Shown here: piece after piece, positions 14,207 through 27,717 of the stretch
How the letters are laid out: each line of letters begins with the position of its first letter
Position numbering within the stretch: position 1 is the stretch's first letter
DNA from: Paramecium octaurelia
Lineage: Eukaryota; Ciliophora; Oligohymenophorea; Peniculida; Parameciidae
Reading direction: 5' to 3'
NCBI GenBank assembly: GCA_905182995.1
Contig: CAJJDP010000150.1
Span: 62,001-126,000 of the forward strand
Length of the DNA stretch: 64,000 nucleotides
Notes under the pieces: generated by a model
What the model saw: the letters and a program-made list of their open reading frames with translations, nothing else
The model's database searches: none
What the model was told of the DNA's origin: nothing
Translations under genes and position numbers: made by a program

Positions 14207-15934
14207 TCATTTCCTTCTGGATCTCTTTGATTGATCTACTTCTCTCAATTTCCAATAAGGGTTGCTTTCAGCTGTTCTAGAACTACATCTACTTTTAGGT
14301 TAAGATAATCTGTCTATTAAATTCTACTACAAATCTTTTAATTGAGTTTAAGTGTTCTTATCTTCAAGATGAGGTTTAAGTTTGAAATTAAGATCATCTA
14401 ACTAGAATCTCTATGAACAATTAATGTCTGAACTGTTGAAAGTGTTTGATATCATTTCACTTTTATTTTAAATGCTGAAGTTCTAGATCTATTATTATTA
14501 CTATTGTTGTTATTCATCTAAAATAAGCATGATTTTCTTATATTCCAATTTTGAATTGGCTAACCATTATTCTTCAGGATGGATGATCACTGTGGGTTTT
14601 GTCTTAAATGTTTTTGAATCGAATTGATTTCTTCCGTTTTTGGAGGACAACGAAGATTGAGGGACATTCTGGACAAAACTCAAATTAGATCTATAACCTA
14701 TTTTGGAATTGATCATCTACAAAGGTAATGAGAGGGAATGCTCAGATTGTTAATGGAGTGATTTCTGTTTGAATGGGGCTTTGTTAGGCAATCCAGAGGC
14801 TAAAGTTTAGATTATCTTTTTCATAGGTTAAGCCACATTTCTACTCGTTGAATTGATTTTACAGTCTAATTTATTCAATTAATGAAGAGACTATTATTGT
14901 GATAGTAATCCATTCATCTTTGGAATTTAACTTTTCTTGTACTCATAGGGTTGAGCAGGTTTGGAATTTTGATAGACCTCTTTGGAATCATCGAAATCCA
15001 AACTAACTTGTGAATGTAACACCATAGGGATTAGAAAAGTGGATTCCATGCAAGATGGTCTCCTGGAACCTTAAATCTCATCATTGTTTTATTCAATGAA
15101 ATTGGAAGTGGAGAGTTCAAACATTTTATCATCTTTATTTAACCCTTGAAATTAGGCAGTTCCAGGAGTTTCTAACTATTTTGAATTCTTTTTAGTTAAC
15201 GCTTGCCAATCACTTTCCAAAGATTCAAAAGTTACGCTATTTGAAATTTATTGATCAATTCTTGATTGAGTTTAAGTGCAATTCTATAATATAAACTGTA
15301 GAGCTTCTTCTTCTTTGCTTTCTCTTCTATATAAATTCAAAGGTTGACATCTATCTTCATTTGATATTAATGTTCTAAAGGATTCCTCAAATGTTTTAGA
15401 TCTTCTTCTATTGTTAAACTATAACGGTCTATCTTCTATTTATGGTTTATAAAATTAATCTGAATCAATTATAAGATTCTTTTTATCATATTCTTAGCAG
15501 GACTATTCTGAAACTTTAACTTGACTACTCTGCATTGTTGAATCCTGATGCCTGACCATATTCTTTAGAAGATCCAATAATTGAATATGTGATTCATCAT
15601 TCTCTTAAACTATTTTAGTACTACTTCTCTTCCTATGTAATTTCTCTAGGGGATTTCTCACCACCGGGGTTTCTTAAAACATTTTCTAATTTAAATCTTG
15701 TAACCATACTTATGATACGCCATGCAGCGATTTTTCTGAAGATTTGGAACACAATTTCATATCCAGATTGATTTTAGAGGTGGGTCTCAATTTGTTTCGA
15801 CTTTCGGCACTCAGCAATTTAGGAGTGTTCTGATTTTGATGAGGGATGTTTTCTTTGTTTTAATTGAGCATTTTTTGGTAATATTGTGTGATGTTGGTTT
15901 GAGACTCATTAGCTTCAAACTGCTGATTTCCCAT
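14207..15934 (-). CDS. hypothetical Gln/Asn/Ser-rich protein
   Basis: Open frame of about 570 aa from ATG at 15934 (MGNQQFEANESQTNITQYY) to TGA at 14207-14209 (ending WKLREVDQSKRSRRK). It is rich in Q, N, S and K, with short motifs such as SQVWLQDLNQK and NPLEKLHRKRSS. I see no membrane segment and no known domain. It diverges from the LRR gene, with a 168-bp shared upstream region, and its 3' end lies 45 bp from the gamma-CA gene. The composition suggests a largely disordered protein, possibly cytoskeletal or regulatory, but nothing in it proves a role. Confidence 0.75.
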
Positions 15935-16102
15935 TAATTAACTAGCAGTTAAAAAAATATAATTAATTCTTTTTTTGGGTATTAATAATAAATAATAGAA
16001 TTTTTCAATTTGATTAAAGGGAGTATGGTTATGTTTTGAGTCTTGTTTTGAGTGCGGAGAAATAAAGTTGTAAGATAAAAGTTTAATTAATAATAAATAA
16101 TA

Positions 16103-19100
16103 ATGGATTATAATGGCTTTTCTATGGAGTGTTAATCAAGTCAACAACTATGCTATAATACTGTGAAAGATATGAAGAAGAAGAATTTGGTGAATACGTT
16201 GTGGCAAATAGTCAACAAGATGTCTCGGAAGAAGGAGAAAAAGGATAAGTGGAGTGAAAGCAACGTGAGTGAGTTCTCGTAAAACATCAACCGAGGGGCT
16301 TTATCGTGTTTTGCTGAGCTCTGTACAGAATTGGCTTGCAACAACTAAATCAAGTAAGTGGTTTACTTTTACAATTAGGGAAGTCAATCTATCGAGATGC
16401 AACATCAACATTTACTATGCGATTGAGTTGGCCAATCTGGTTCAGAAGAACACCAACATTTAAGTCTTAGAATTGGCTGGGTGCAATCTCAATTCCTTTT
16501 CTTTGAGCTGTATTTTCAAATCAGTAACTTTTCCCATATAAGTAGATGATAGATCACACAGGTCTTACACGTCTGAACCTATCAAACAACAAGGGCTTCA
16601 CCTTTTCTTCAGTCGAGGACTTCTGCAAATTCGTGCTCAAAGGGAAAAACCCTCTAATTGAAATCAATTTGAGTTTTTGCAATCTTGACAATGTTTCCTT
16701 GTCTCTGATTCTCCCCAATCTCAAATACTTGAGGTCTCTGAAGTAAACTACACTTAATTTTAAGGCGTTTTATCATTTCCTTAGTCAAATTCAACTCTTC
16801 TGAGAGCATCCTAGCATTAAGTAGTGCAATGCTCAATTACACGGGGAACAAGTCACTTGACTATTTAGATCTATCGTGGAATCGCATATAGAATCATGGA
16901 TTGGAACTACTGAGAGTGGCATTGTTCATGTCAGTTCGACAGATCAACATTAGATCTTTAAATTTAGAATACAACCAATTGACTCAAGATTGCATAGAAT
17001 CATTGGAAGCAATCCTTTTGAAATTGAATATCGAAGAAATCAATTTGTCAAAAAATAAAATTTCTGAATTTCAAAATCAACAACTCTTGAATAAAAAAAT
17101 GACAAGAATTGACCTTTCACATAACAGATTCGAGGAAATTCCAAATAATTTCTTCCTGAATGTCCTTTCGTTGAATCTCTCAAACAATTCCATCAAGACA
17201 CAAGGAGCATATCAGATTTCCTAGGTTGTGAGCTCCAAGAAGGTGATGTGGATGGAATTGAATTTAAATAATAATGAGATCTCAACCTAAGGATTTGTGT
17301 CTCTGATCTATGCACTAAAAGAAAATCAAAATTTGATCAGCCTATCAGTTGCCAACAATAATATTAGTGGTGAAGGAATCCTGGTCTATGTCTTCAATCA
17401 CGAACAGTTGAATCTGCAACACTTAGATCTCTCCTGCAATTATCTCAGGTATGATCTAGTGTACGCCTTAATTTCAATGATGAAAGAATGTTAACTAAAG
17501 ACTTTGGTGCTCTCTAAATTGAGATAGGATGAAAATGATATTTGCAGTGGGAGAGACGAACTATTTGAGATCAAATGCACTAATCTAAGGATGCTCGACC
17601 TTTCTGAGAATAGTTGCATGATCTCCTCTCTGCTCAATTCCTTGTCTCTGCAATATAATAGGGTCGAGTACCTAAATCTAAATGGTTGCTAGATCAACAA
17701 GAGAGCTTTGATTGAGTCCTTGTCTTCCTTTTTAAAGAGAACTCTGAGTCTTTAAACATTATTATTGGCTAGAAATAATTTGGGCAGTTTGGATGAATAA
17801 AGCTTTAAGATCTTTAATGATGGACTCTCAAGTAATCAATCCCTTACTCATTTGGATTTATCTACAAACAAACTCAAAATTAAAATCCTTAATCTTATCT
17901 ATGGTTTGGCAAACTGTCGATATTTAAAGTTTTTAAATATTAGTAATAATTTAATTTATGAAACAAGAAACCTCATTCATGACTTCCCAAAATTATTTCT
18001 AAATCCAAATCTCTAATCAATAGATATATCTAAGAATTTAATAGGAAGTCAAACCTTATTGCACACTAGAGAAACACTCTTTAAATATTATCGTCCCTTC
18101 CCACAAATGAACTTATCAAAACAACAATTCACTGCCGATGACTTACACATAATCACCCAAATAATTTCAGAGTGTCAATCAATCAAGAAGTTAGAACTAT
18201 CTGACAATGACTCCCTTGACTACATGAACAATGTAATGACATACGGAGAGAACGTCAAGGTGGAATCCCTATCAATAAACAAAATCCTGTTTCGACAGGA
18301 CAGCTTCTTGAATTTACTCTACACGATCCAGTTGAATTTCAGACACATAAGATTCTTGGAAATCTCCAATACTTTGCTATTTTAAGAACAACTCATATAA
18401 TTGTTATCCTCAATAAGGTTGATCAAAAATTTGGTTGTAATAATATTGGACTATCAATCATTCAAAGAGACTGATGAACAAGTGCTTGAAGCCCTTTACT
18501 CTTGTTTAAATTGTTTCCGCAATCTAAAACACTTCAGTGTCAGAAAGTCTACATTGAGTATGCCATTCTACGTTTTCGTTTCTGAACTGCTGCGAAAATC
18601 CCAAAAGTTACTGGAACTAGACTTGAGTGGTAATGTGCTGAATGCGAATGACTTTCAGATCTTGTGTGATGGATTGATCGTCAATAAAAGTGTGACAAGT
18701 ATATATGATATAGTAAATAGCTTTGAATTTTCGAAATTGCAAACTTACAGATGAATCCTGTTTATCATTAATGCCTTGTCTGCATTCTCATTCTCAGATT
18801 AAGAATGTGGACATCTCTCAGAACGAGATTACTCTGGCGATTCTGCAATAGATGGAACTAATTTTGGGAGGACAGAGATGCTCAGTGCAGAGTCTAAAGA
18901 TATAGAACATTTAAACGTATTGGGACATCGAATAGGTTCCCTCTACCAATAAATTCAGCAATCTTTTGCATAATTTAAACAACATCGACATTTCTATGAA
19001 TTATAAATAGAATGAGAATTTCATATAGATATTGGATGGATTCATCAAGACCAAGATTCTTTAGAATGTGCAGGTGTTGAGTGTGAATAATTGTGGGATC

Positions 19101-21266
19101 ATGGATGATTAATGCAAGACCTTGGCTAATTTGATAGAGGACAATGCGATAATTCAGGAGGTTTCTTTGATTGGCAATAGAGTGACCAGTAGAGGATTTA
19201 AGACTATTTTCGATCCCATTCTAAGGAACAGCAGTTTTGTATAGCAATTGAATGTATCGAAGTAAGAGAAGTCTCATTATTAATTTAAGAAACTTTATCA
19301 AGGATCAATATTTCAATGAGTTGACGTCAGCTTAGATTGTTCCTCTGAAGCATTTCCGAATATTGATAATGGATGGGAATTTGTTTCAGGGATTCAGGAA
19401 TTCGGGCCTGATTCCGCTGTTATAAAAGAATCCTAAGTTGTATATTTATAATAATTGGATCAATGTGACTGAAAGCTTTGCAAAACAAATAGTTGAACAG
19501 TATGTGATATTTGTTAATGATTATAATATCTCCAAAGGGATCCCCAAATATTTGACATCTCTTATAATAAGGGACACCAAGTTGAGTGATCAATTTTATA
19601 TTTGGTTTGGGTCCCAATTCTTTCGATTACCCTATTTGGAGTACATAGATTTTAGAGGGAGTTCAGAACAGATGACTAGTTTGAGCAAGATGCATATGTA
19701 TATAGACATAGTTAATGAGAATTTTGTGAATTACAATCTGATTGAGGTTTGTTTCGATCAGAACTAAGACAACGAGTAAGAGCATTATTAACTAATAGAC
19801 CTAATCATTTTGATGATGGATTGTTTAAGTATTGGCTGCAAAACTTAAAGGATTTCTTACAAAATAAGAATCATATCTCATTGCAAAAGATGGGAGTGAT
19901 AGTAAATGACATAGAGTAAGTGAGATGGGGTAAAATAGGCAAATGGATTGTTCATATCATCAATACAACCCTCAACTTGATCTAGACTCAAAGTTACGAC
20001 TTCAGATTTAGCAGTTCATTGCACAGTTACACACGCAAACAATTGACTAGAATAAGAATCAGCATGATAGCAGGCACCATCAATGAAATCATTAAGATCT
20101 CTTTGGGAATAGGTGCTATTCTGATGCCTAGTCAATTGGATATGGTCTTCCAGAAGTGTAAAAACTTGACCCATTGTTTTGGAAATGATGTGGATATGGC
20201 ATTTTACGGAGAAGCCATCTTCATAATAGTGTTGGTCCTTTTTCAATCATGCTTTGGTCTTTGGTTTTCAATTCAAATACGATTGCATGCCACTCCTGAT
20301 TACTGCATCCAGACCTCAGATATGATTCGATACCAGCATTTTAAATTGGCACACAAATCCGAAGTCTGGTTATATGTCTTGCAACTCATTATATCATACA
20401 ATTACTTGTTAGAATGCAAGATAATTGGGTCGATTTTTGATATGCTGTCATCCATCAACGCCAATCCATCAAGGGATTTCGGAGATCTGAAATACAATTT
20501 GATTTTGATGCTCAGTTTTATCATTTCACTCATCCTTTTCAAGGCTGTTTTCTAGTTGTACATCACAATAAAATCCTTACTGATCTTCCTCTATGCTCCT
20601 GTGGCAGATCAAGCAAAATTGTTTCAGGCTTGCTTCATCAAGGTGTAGGCAGATCATATGCTTAATATTGAGAGTGTTCTCAAGAATTACTGTCCTCAAA
20701 GTGGCATGTACATCAAGGGGAAATTGTGGAATTACAAACAGCTTTTTGAACCTATCCAAGGTCTGTTGGATTTGGGGCTGTTGATTTGCATAGCTGCACT
20801 CCCAAAAATCAGGAGACAATTCTTTCTGATATTTCAATTCGAAGAGTTGTACACGACTACTGACATAATTATTATGATATTTCTTTGCAAATCCTCCATT
20901 AAAATCGTTAAGCATTTCTATTGTGCTCTTATTTCGAGACCTCCTTAATTGAAAGTGTCTGATCTTAATGAAGCATTACTGATAAGACGTTATCAGAAAA
21001 TGGGCAATTCACTTTAGATTGTGTAGAAGTATCCCAAGATCTCTATCAAGAAGTTAAAGATATCCTCTTCACAATCGATTGGTAAGAAGAGCAGCATTGA
21101 TTTCAAGATGGGAGCCTTGATTAAAACCAGGAGTGATCGAAGCATCGTGATTCAGAGAGAAAGCTTCAATGAAGATGATGTGGATTACATTCCAGAGAGT
21201 ATCCAAATGCCAATGGCTCCCATTCAAAATAAGTCCATGAAGAATATCTAATTAAAAAACTTTTGA
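16103..21266 (+). CDS. giant leucine-rich-repeat protein with C-terminal membrane domain (copy 1)
   Basis: About 1,650 aa. ATG at 16103 (MDYNGFSMECQSSQQ) is followed by a lysine-rich segment and then many ribonuclease-inhibitor-type LRRs, for example EVNLSRCNINIYYAIELANL, YLDLSWNRIQNHGLELL, SLNLEYNQLTQDCIESLEA and LDLSCNYLRYDLVYAL. Introns of 22-28 nt (such as GTAAGTGGTTT...ACAATTAG) remove TGAs and keep the phase. After about 19.9 kb the protein changes to a membrane domain with some six hydrophobic segments: IIKISLGIGAILM, AIFIIVLVLFQSCFGLWF, WLYVLQLIISYNYLL, LILMLSFIISLILFKAVF, LLDLGLLICIAALP and DIIIMIFLCK. A basic, serine-rich cytoplasmic tail ends at TGA 21264-21266. It could be a receptor or scaffold. 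The LRR plus multi-pass layout is not one I can match to a named family. Confidence 0.9.
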
Positions 21267-21288
21267 TTAAATAAATTAATATAAATTT

Positions 21289-24200
21289 ATGTAAAATATT
21301 GATAGTGTCAAAATCAAGTTCCTGAGGATACTTATAAAGCATCGCTTCGTTAAAAGATTTCTTGGAAAACAAAAAATTAATGAGCAATCATATTTTACTG
21401 TCAACCAAGGCGCTTTGGCCTGCTTTAGCGAATTATGTCAATCTTTATCATGTAATAATCGCATCATGTACTACAAGTATATAACTTAGTGAAGTCAATC
21501 TCTCAGGTTGCAACATCAATGTCTACTTTGCAATTCAGTTGGCGAAACTAGTATAGAAAAATACTAATATCGAAGTATTGCAATTAGCAAGTTGCAAGTT
21601 GAATTCATTCTCACTAAGCTGCATCTTTAAAGCGGTAATAATCTATTGATCAACACCGTAGATGATCGATCATACCGGATTGGCTCAATTGAATTTATTT
21701 AATAATTAATCCTTTACTCCAACTGTTGTACAAGACTTCATCAAGTATGTTCTTAAAGGCAAGAATCCTTTGATTGAAATCAACATAAGTCATTGCAACA
21801 TCGAAAATGCTTAATTATCTATGATACTACCGAATTTGAAAAATCTCAAGTCACTTAAGAGATTAAAGATGGGGTTAATGAGCTTGAGCTCTGAGTCGCT
21901 GCTAGCACTTTCCTCGGCAATGCTACATTACACAGGTAAAAGATTCTTAGACTATCTTGATCTATCATTTTGCTAGATAAAGAATCATGGGCTTGAATTA
22001 CTTAATAAATCTCTTTATTTATCAGTAATAACCTCTATTAATATTAAATCCATCAATTTATCTGGCAATCACATCAGTCAGGATGGAGTGGTTCATTTGG
22101 AACAGATCCTCCTTAAATTAAACATAGAAGAATTGAATTTGTCAAGAAATAAGATCTAAGAATTTTAGAACTAGTAAGTCCTCAATAAGTAATTAGTGAG
22201 AGTGGATCTGTCAAGCAACATCTTTGAAGAAATCCCCAATAATTTCTTTCTGAATGTGTTATCAATTAATCTATCGAACAATCAGATTAATACTCAAGGA
22301 GCCTATTAAATTTCTTAAGTACTATCCTATAAGAAGGTTTAATGGGTGGATCTCAACATCAACAACAATTGCATTAAAACCAGAGGCTTCATTTCTCTGA
22401 TCTACGCTTTAATTGAGAACAAATCTTTAACCAATCTATCAGTTGCAAATAATAAAATTAATGGCGAAGGAATCCTTGTTTATATCTTTAATCACGAACA
22501 ATTGAATCTTTAATACTTAGATCTATCTCATAATTACTTAAGGTATGATTTGGTCTATGCTTTGATATCTATGATGAAAGAATGTAAATTAAAGACATTA
22601 TTGTTATCATAATTGAGACAAGATGAAAATGAAATTCATAGTGGCAAAAATGAATTATTCGAGATTAAATGTGCTAATCTTAGAGAAATCGATTTTTCCT
22701 GTAATCCATAGATAATCATGCCCATTCTTAAAAGTTTATCTAAACAATATAATCGTCTAGAATACTTAAATCTAAACAATTGTCAATTGATTAAGAAACC
22801 AGAAAGGGAATCTCTATTTAAGAAGTTAGATACCTAAACATTAGACATAAAGAAACCTTTTGATATTCATGTGAGAAAATCGGATACCTTGACAATAGAT
22901 TTGAAGAAATCAAGTGAGGCTAAATTTCTGATTTTTGATGAACCAATTGTTATAGATCAAACGGATCAAAAAAGCTCATAGTAACAAAATAGCCAAGTGT
23001 TGGAATGCATTTATAATCTATTATCAAAGACTTATACACTTTAAACTTTGTGTTTAGCGAATAACAATTTGCATTATTTAAATGAAAATGAGTTGAAACA
23101 ATTGGAGAGTTGTTTTGCTAATAATTTTACATTGCTCTCCCTTGATTTGTCAAATAACAAATTAAAATCTAAAATAGTATTTTTGGTAAATGGATTAAAA
23201 AACTGTGGTTCTTTACGCTATTTGAACATAAGCAATAATCAGATTGAAGAAGATTATGAGGTAATAATCAAATTGCCTGAAATTTTCAAGAATCCAAGTT
23301 TGCAATACATTGATTTGTCATTGAATTCTATTCATAGTGCCACTTTCTAGAACATGAAAAAAATACTATTAAGACAGTATAAGCAATTCCCTTAGATGAA
23401 TTTGAGCCAATTAAAACTAACAGCAGACGATCTTGTTAGCATCAGTGAAATCATACGTGAATCTTACTCAATTAGAAAATTGGAATTGTTTGGCAATCAG
23501 TCCATTGATTATTTGAATAATGTGCTGGTGTATGGAGACAATAATAAGGTTGAAACTCTTTCAATAAACAGATTGAAATTGAGAAGAGATATTTTTGAAA
23601 ATCTCTGTTAGATATTGGTCTAAAATTAAAAATGGATGAGGATAATAGAAATATCAAACACTTTATTAAAAAATTATCAATTGAAGAAATTGTTAGAGCA
23701 ATTAAAATAGATGCACTCTTTGAAAGCACTAATAATGGACAATTAATACTTCGATAACAAAGAAGTGGTTGATTCCTTGAAAGAATTGTTTCGATCGTTT
23801 AAGAAATTGAAGACTTTATCGATACGAAAGTCAACTCTTTCTGTTGAATTTTTTGAATTCCTTTATCAATTATTATCACATTCTAAGAATTTGGAAGAAT
23901 TGGATCTTAGTAGCAATCAAAGCAACGATTATGAACACAAATGCATCATCTCCAAACAAGGTATTGAACTGCTTTCATAGGGGATTCAAATTACTTAAAC
24001 TCTCAAGAATCTTAATCTATCCAAATGCCAATTAGATGACGAAGTAATGCAGATATTCATAGACACTCTACCCTTGAATACCTCATTGGTTCAACTAGAT
24101 ATCAGTGAATGCAATCTCACAAAACTAAGCTTTTTAAGATTTAAATAAAATTTCAGCCAAAATCCTTCCTTATTACAAAAACTATGTTGTTAATTAATGA

Positions 24201-26473
24201 TTGATGAGATCCCCAACAATCTTGTTAACAGTTAGAGTCTTCCCAATTTATTCTATCTTGACATCTCCAAAAATAAGTAAAAAAATAGAAGTATCGTTAA
24301 ATTAGTCCAGTGTTGCTAACCGAATAATATCTTCTAAAACCTCTTTTTCCTTAATTTGGAATAGTGTCATCTCAACGATCATCATTGCAAAGCCTTAAGC
24401 AAATTAATCGTAACCAATTTGAAGGAGCTGCATCTCAGTCAAAACCAAATCACCTTTGTTGGATTTAAAGACCTGTTTGACCCTATACTGGAGGGAAATT
24501 CCAAACTCAAAGCATTAAATTTATCTAAAAACAAAATCAATGAAGAATACTTTTGCTAACTCGAATACAAAGAACTGAATATGAGAATCGACTCCCTTGA
24601 ACTGTTGTCTCTTGATGGCAATCTTTGTTATGGCAAGGGTTGCAAAGGGTTTATTAAACTCTTATCCCAAAATCCTAAACTCTACATCTTTAACCATTGG
24701 GTCAACATCAATGACTAACTGGCTTACTTAGTAATTTAATCCTACATTTAGTTCACTTAATTGTACAACCTAAAATATGGTTAACATAACTACATATAAT
24801 AATTGATTATAAAGGAGACTGATTTCTCAGATGACTTTCTAATTTGGTTTGGTTATAATTATTTTCAATTGCCCTATTTGTAATACATAGATTTCTCAAG
24901 CAATACAAGGTTCTGTACAAGCATGGGAAAGATGCACATGTATATAAATATGATAAACAATCAAGTCAATTACAATTTGCTTCAAGTTAAGTTTGATGAA
25001 GTAGAACAACAAACCTTGACTATGTTCGATGACGGATTGATTAGATACCATCTGTTGAAATAGAAATTTCGATTTCAAAATTACACCATCATGCAAAGTA
25101 GCTATGGCATCAATGATCAAAATATCGAAACCATAAAATGGGGGTTCATTGGGAAATTCATAATCCACATAATAAACAAATTGTTGTATGTGTTTTAGGG
25201 ATCTCTAACTGAATTCAGGATGAGTAGTTAACTATAGAAACACCTGAGGAGAAAAATGAACAGAATGAAAATTTATTACATTATGGGTTGTTTTGTAGAG
25301 CCTGTATTTATAATATTGGCACTTTTGACAGCATTCATGTTGTAGACTCCCTTGTCTTTACAGGACTTACAAGATCACAGAAATTGTCGAAATCAATATT
25401 GTTTTATTAACGACGTGTAAATTCTCACTCTGACTTTGTTCATAGTGGATATTCTCGTAATAGTGATGTGCAGTGTAACAAACATGATTATAGCAATCAA
25501 GTTAAGGAATAATTCAGAGCCAGACTTCTACATTTTGACTTACGAATAAAAGAAGGAATTAAAAAGGAAATTCCCCATAAAAAAGGAGTTGCTTCTATTG
25601 ATGTTGCAAATACTACTGTAATGCAAGTACATTTTCGACACTCTAATCATATCATCCAGTTATAATATGTCAAGTTATATTCAGAAATATGAGGACAATT
25701 CCTTTTAATAAATTAAAACTAATTTCTTAGCAACTGCTTACATGATGACCATAATGATATGTGTTAAATTCACCATTTTTTGTTATCAGGATGTGAAATG
25801 CACTATTCAATTCTTTAAACATCCAAATAAGGATGCTTCATTTCTCTTGTCAAATCTGTGGATCAAGAATATCTATGACACCAATATTCTGGTCGAGAAT
25901 GTGGTCAGCAATTTTTGTCCACAATCAGGAATTAAAATAATGAATAGTCTATTTAATTTGAAACAGATTTTCTAACTGACTTAGTTATTTGTAATTGAGT
26001 TACCCACCTTCTTCATATATCTATTCTTCTTTAATAACTACCAATTGATGTTTATGAAAATGGGCTACTAAACCGTAATCACAGTCACCATAATATTTTA
26101 AGTAATCGGAATGATACGCAATATTATCAAAGGTCTGTGCAATGCCTATTGGGCCCTAGTGTCCAGACCCCCTGTTGTGAAATGGTTTGATATTAATGAA
26201 TTCTTACTATTACGAAGATACCAGCACTTGGGAGAGAAGCGATTGATAACTCAGTCGACCATTAAATAGAAGAAGCAATTCAACAGCTCCAAAAATATGA
26301 TCAAGAAGAAGCAGATGCAGAATCAACAAATAACATAGAAATCAAAGAGCGATAGAATAATTGAGAAAAGAAGGACATCCAGAAGAGCCAGTGAAGAGCA
26401 TGACGAAGAAGGTAAGATATTCATCTTTAAACATAGCAGATTACTTAGTTAAAAAAAGCCAGTTGACAACTGA
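21289..26473 (+). CDS. giant leucine-rich-repeat protein with C-terminal membrane domain (copy 2)
   Basis: Tandem paralogue of the preceding gene, starting 22 bp after its stop. ATG at 21289 gives MQNIDSVKIKFLRILIKHRF, then a region aligning with copy 1 (GALACFSELCQSLSCNNRI; EVNLSGCNINVYFAIQLAKL; a 27-nt intron before MIDHTGLAQLNL at the same place as copy 1). LRRs run to about 25.0 kb. The membrane domain includes PVFIILALLTAFML, LTLFIVDILVIVMCSV, ELLLLMLQILLQ and FFIYLFFF. It shares PQSGI/PQSGM and ALVSRPP/ALISRPP with copy 1. The tail is very basic (KKKQMQNQQ, EKRRTSRRASEEHDEEG) and ends at TGA 26471-26473. Copies 1 and 2 are clearly diverged, so this is an old duplication and not an assembly error. 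Confidence 0.88.
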
Positions 26474-26871
26474 AAATATGTATATAGGAACTCTTAATAC
26501 TAAAATGAAATCAGACTGAATACTATGATTAATATAATAATTATTTATTTTGATGAATTATTAAAATTTTCATTAATTTATATTTAATTAAATTTTTTGG
26601 CAATATAAGTTTTTTGATATTTTCTGTTTTCTATTGAAGAATGAGGATTTCTATTGAAATCTCAACATAAAAATTGTAAAATCCTTCTCAAATGCTTAAA
26701 ATTGCACGAGACATCTAAGTAATTGCGAAGGTTTTACTTATTTCTAAATCGAAAGATATTTTGAAGAACTTATGTATGCGTGATTCGTTTTGACAAGATT
26801 AAGGGTATAAATAGTATGGAATTAATAAGTGTGGAGATAATAAATTAAAATAGTTATTATTATATATATGC
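26474..26871. other. intergenic spacer
   Basis: About 400 bp of AT-rich DNA upstream of the next plus-strand gene. I see no open frame, repeat or RNA gene. Confidence 0.6.
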
Positions 26872-27649
26872 ATGAATACTCTACTCAAATCATTAGCAGG
26901 GAAGTTCTCGACAGTTGCATTGCATGCTGCCCTCCCTTTTACAGGGTATAAATACGATGACATTGACACTTCCAGAAGTTATAGATTGCGATCTTTACTC
27001 TCTGAAATTTGGGACAACAGAATCGATGAAGGATTTCATATGGCTTATGAGTATTTGTTCATTTAAATTGTTTAGACAATTCATTTAAGCGCTCAGTGAG
27101 AAAGATTACAAGTTCATTTCAACTATAGCTAATGCAAATCTAGAAAGATCCCTAGAGAAATATAATTTTCAATTATTGAACCTCCAGAATGGAACTAAAG
27201 ATATTGTCTACTCTGATTTAACGTATCACTTTTTTAAAATATTAATAGATTATCAATTGGTGACACATCATAATAGTGCGTAAAGTTATCTCTTTTCGAT
27301 TGCGTGAATCTAGATATACATGGCAATGATAATGAACGATCCGAAATTGAAAAGTATAAACAAATTATATTTTAGTGTTACATTTCGAGTTGAATGCTAC
27401 ATACTATCTTAGTTCATGCTGCATCCAACTCCCGAGGCCCATTTCGAATCCATTTATCACAGAGTATTCATGAATCTAAATATCTAGGTCATGTTTGAAT
27501 TGAAACTAACACAAGCTGCCAAGACAAATCCAGATTTAATTAAGGTGTTGTTGTTGAGTTCAAAGAAGAGAATGAAATACCTCCGAAACCATTTTATAGG
27601 TAAACAATATGAATGGAGAATTATGGAAATTGATAATTTAAATGTGTGA
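26872..27649 (+). CDS. putative mitochondrial protein, possibly Tim44/MBA1-like
   Basis: ATG at 26872 starts MNTLLKSLAGKFSTVALHAA, a good mitochondrial presequence. A 25-nt intron (GTATTTGTTC...TTGTTTAG) joins YE to QFIQALSEKDYKFISTIANA, a segment with the feel of the Tim44-like/MBA1 domain (a helix followed by 'sekDykfi'). The later part reads MIMNDPKLKSINKLYFSV and HPTPEAHFESIYHRVFMNL and ends at TGA 27647-27649. In between, a TGA at 27305-27307 lies in frame and I found no intron of suitable length to remove it. It may be a sequencing error, an odd intron or a broken gene. The family assignment is tentative. Confidence 0.68.
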
Positions 27650-27717
27650 TGAATTCGATATCAATTATAATTATTATAATTTATATAATATATATATAAT
27701 CATAACAATTCATCAGC

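Noticed and set aside
20016-20915. Minus-strand frames across the LRR protein's membrane domain.
   Set aside because: They are shadows of the plus-strand coding frame, which continues in phase on both sides.
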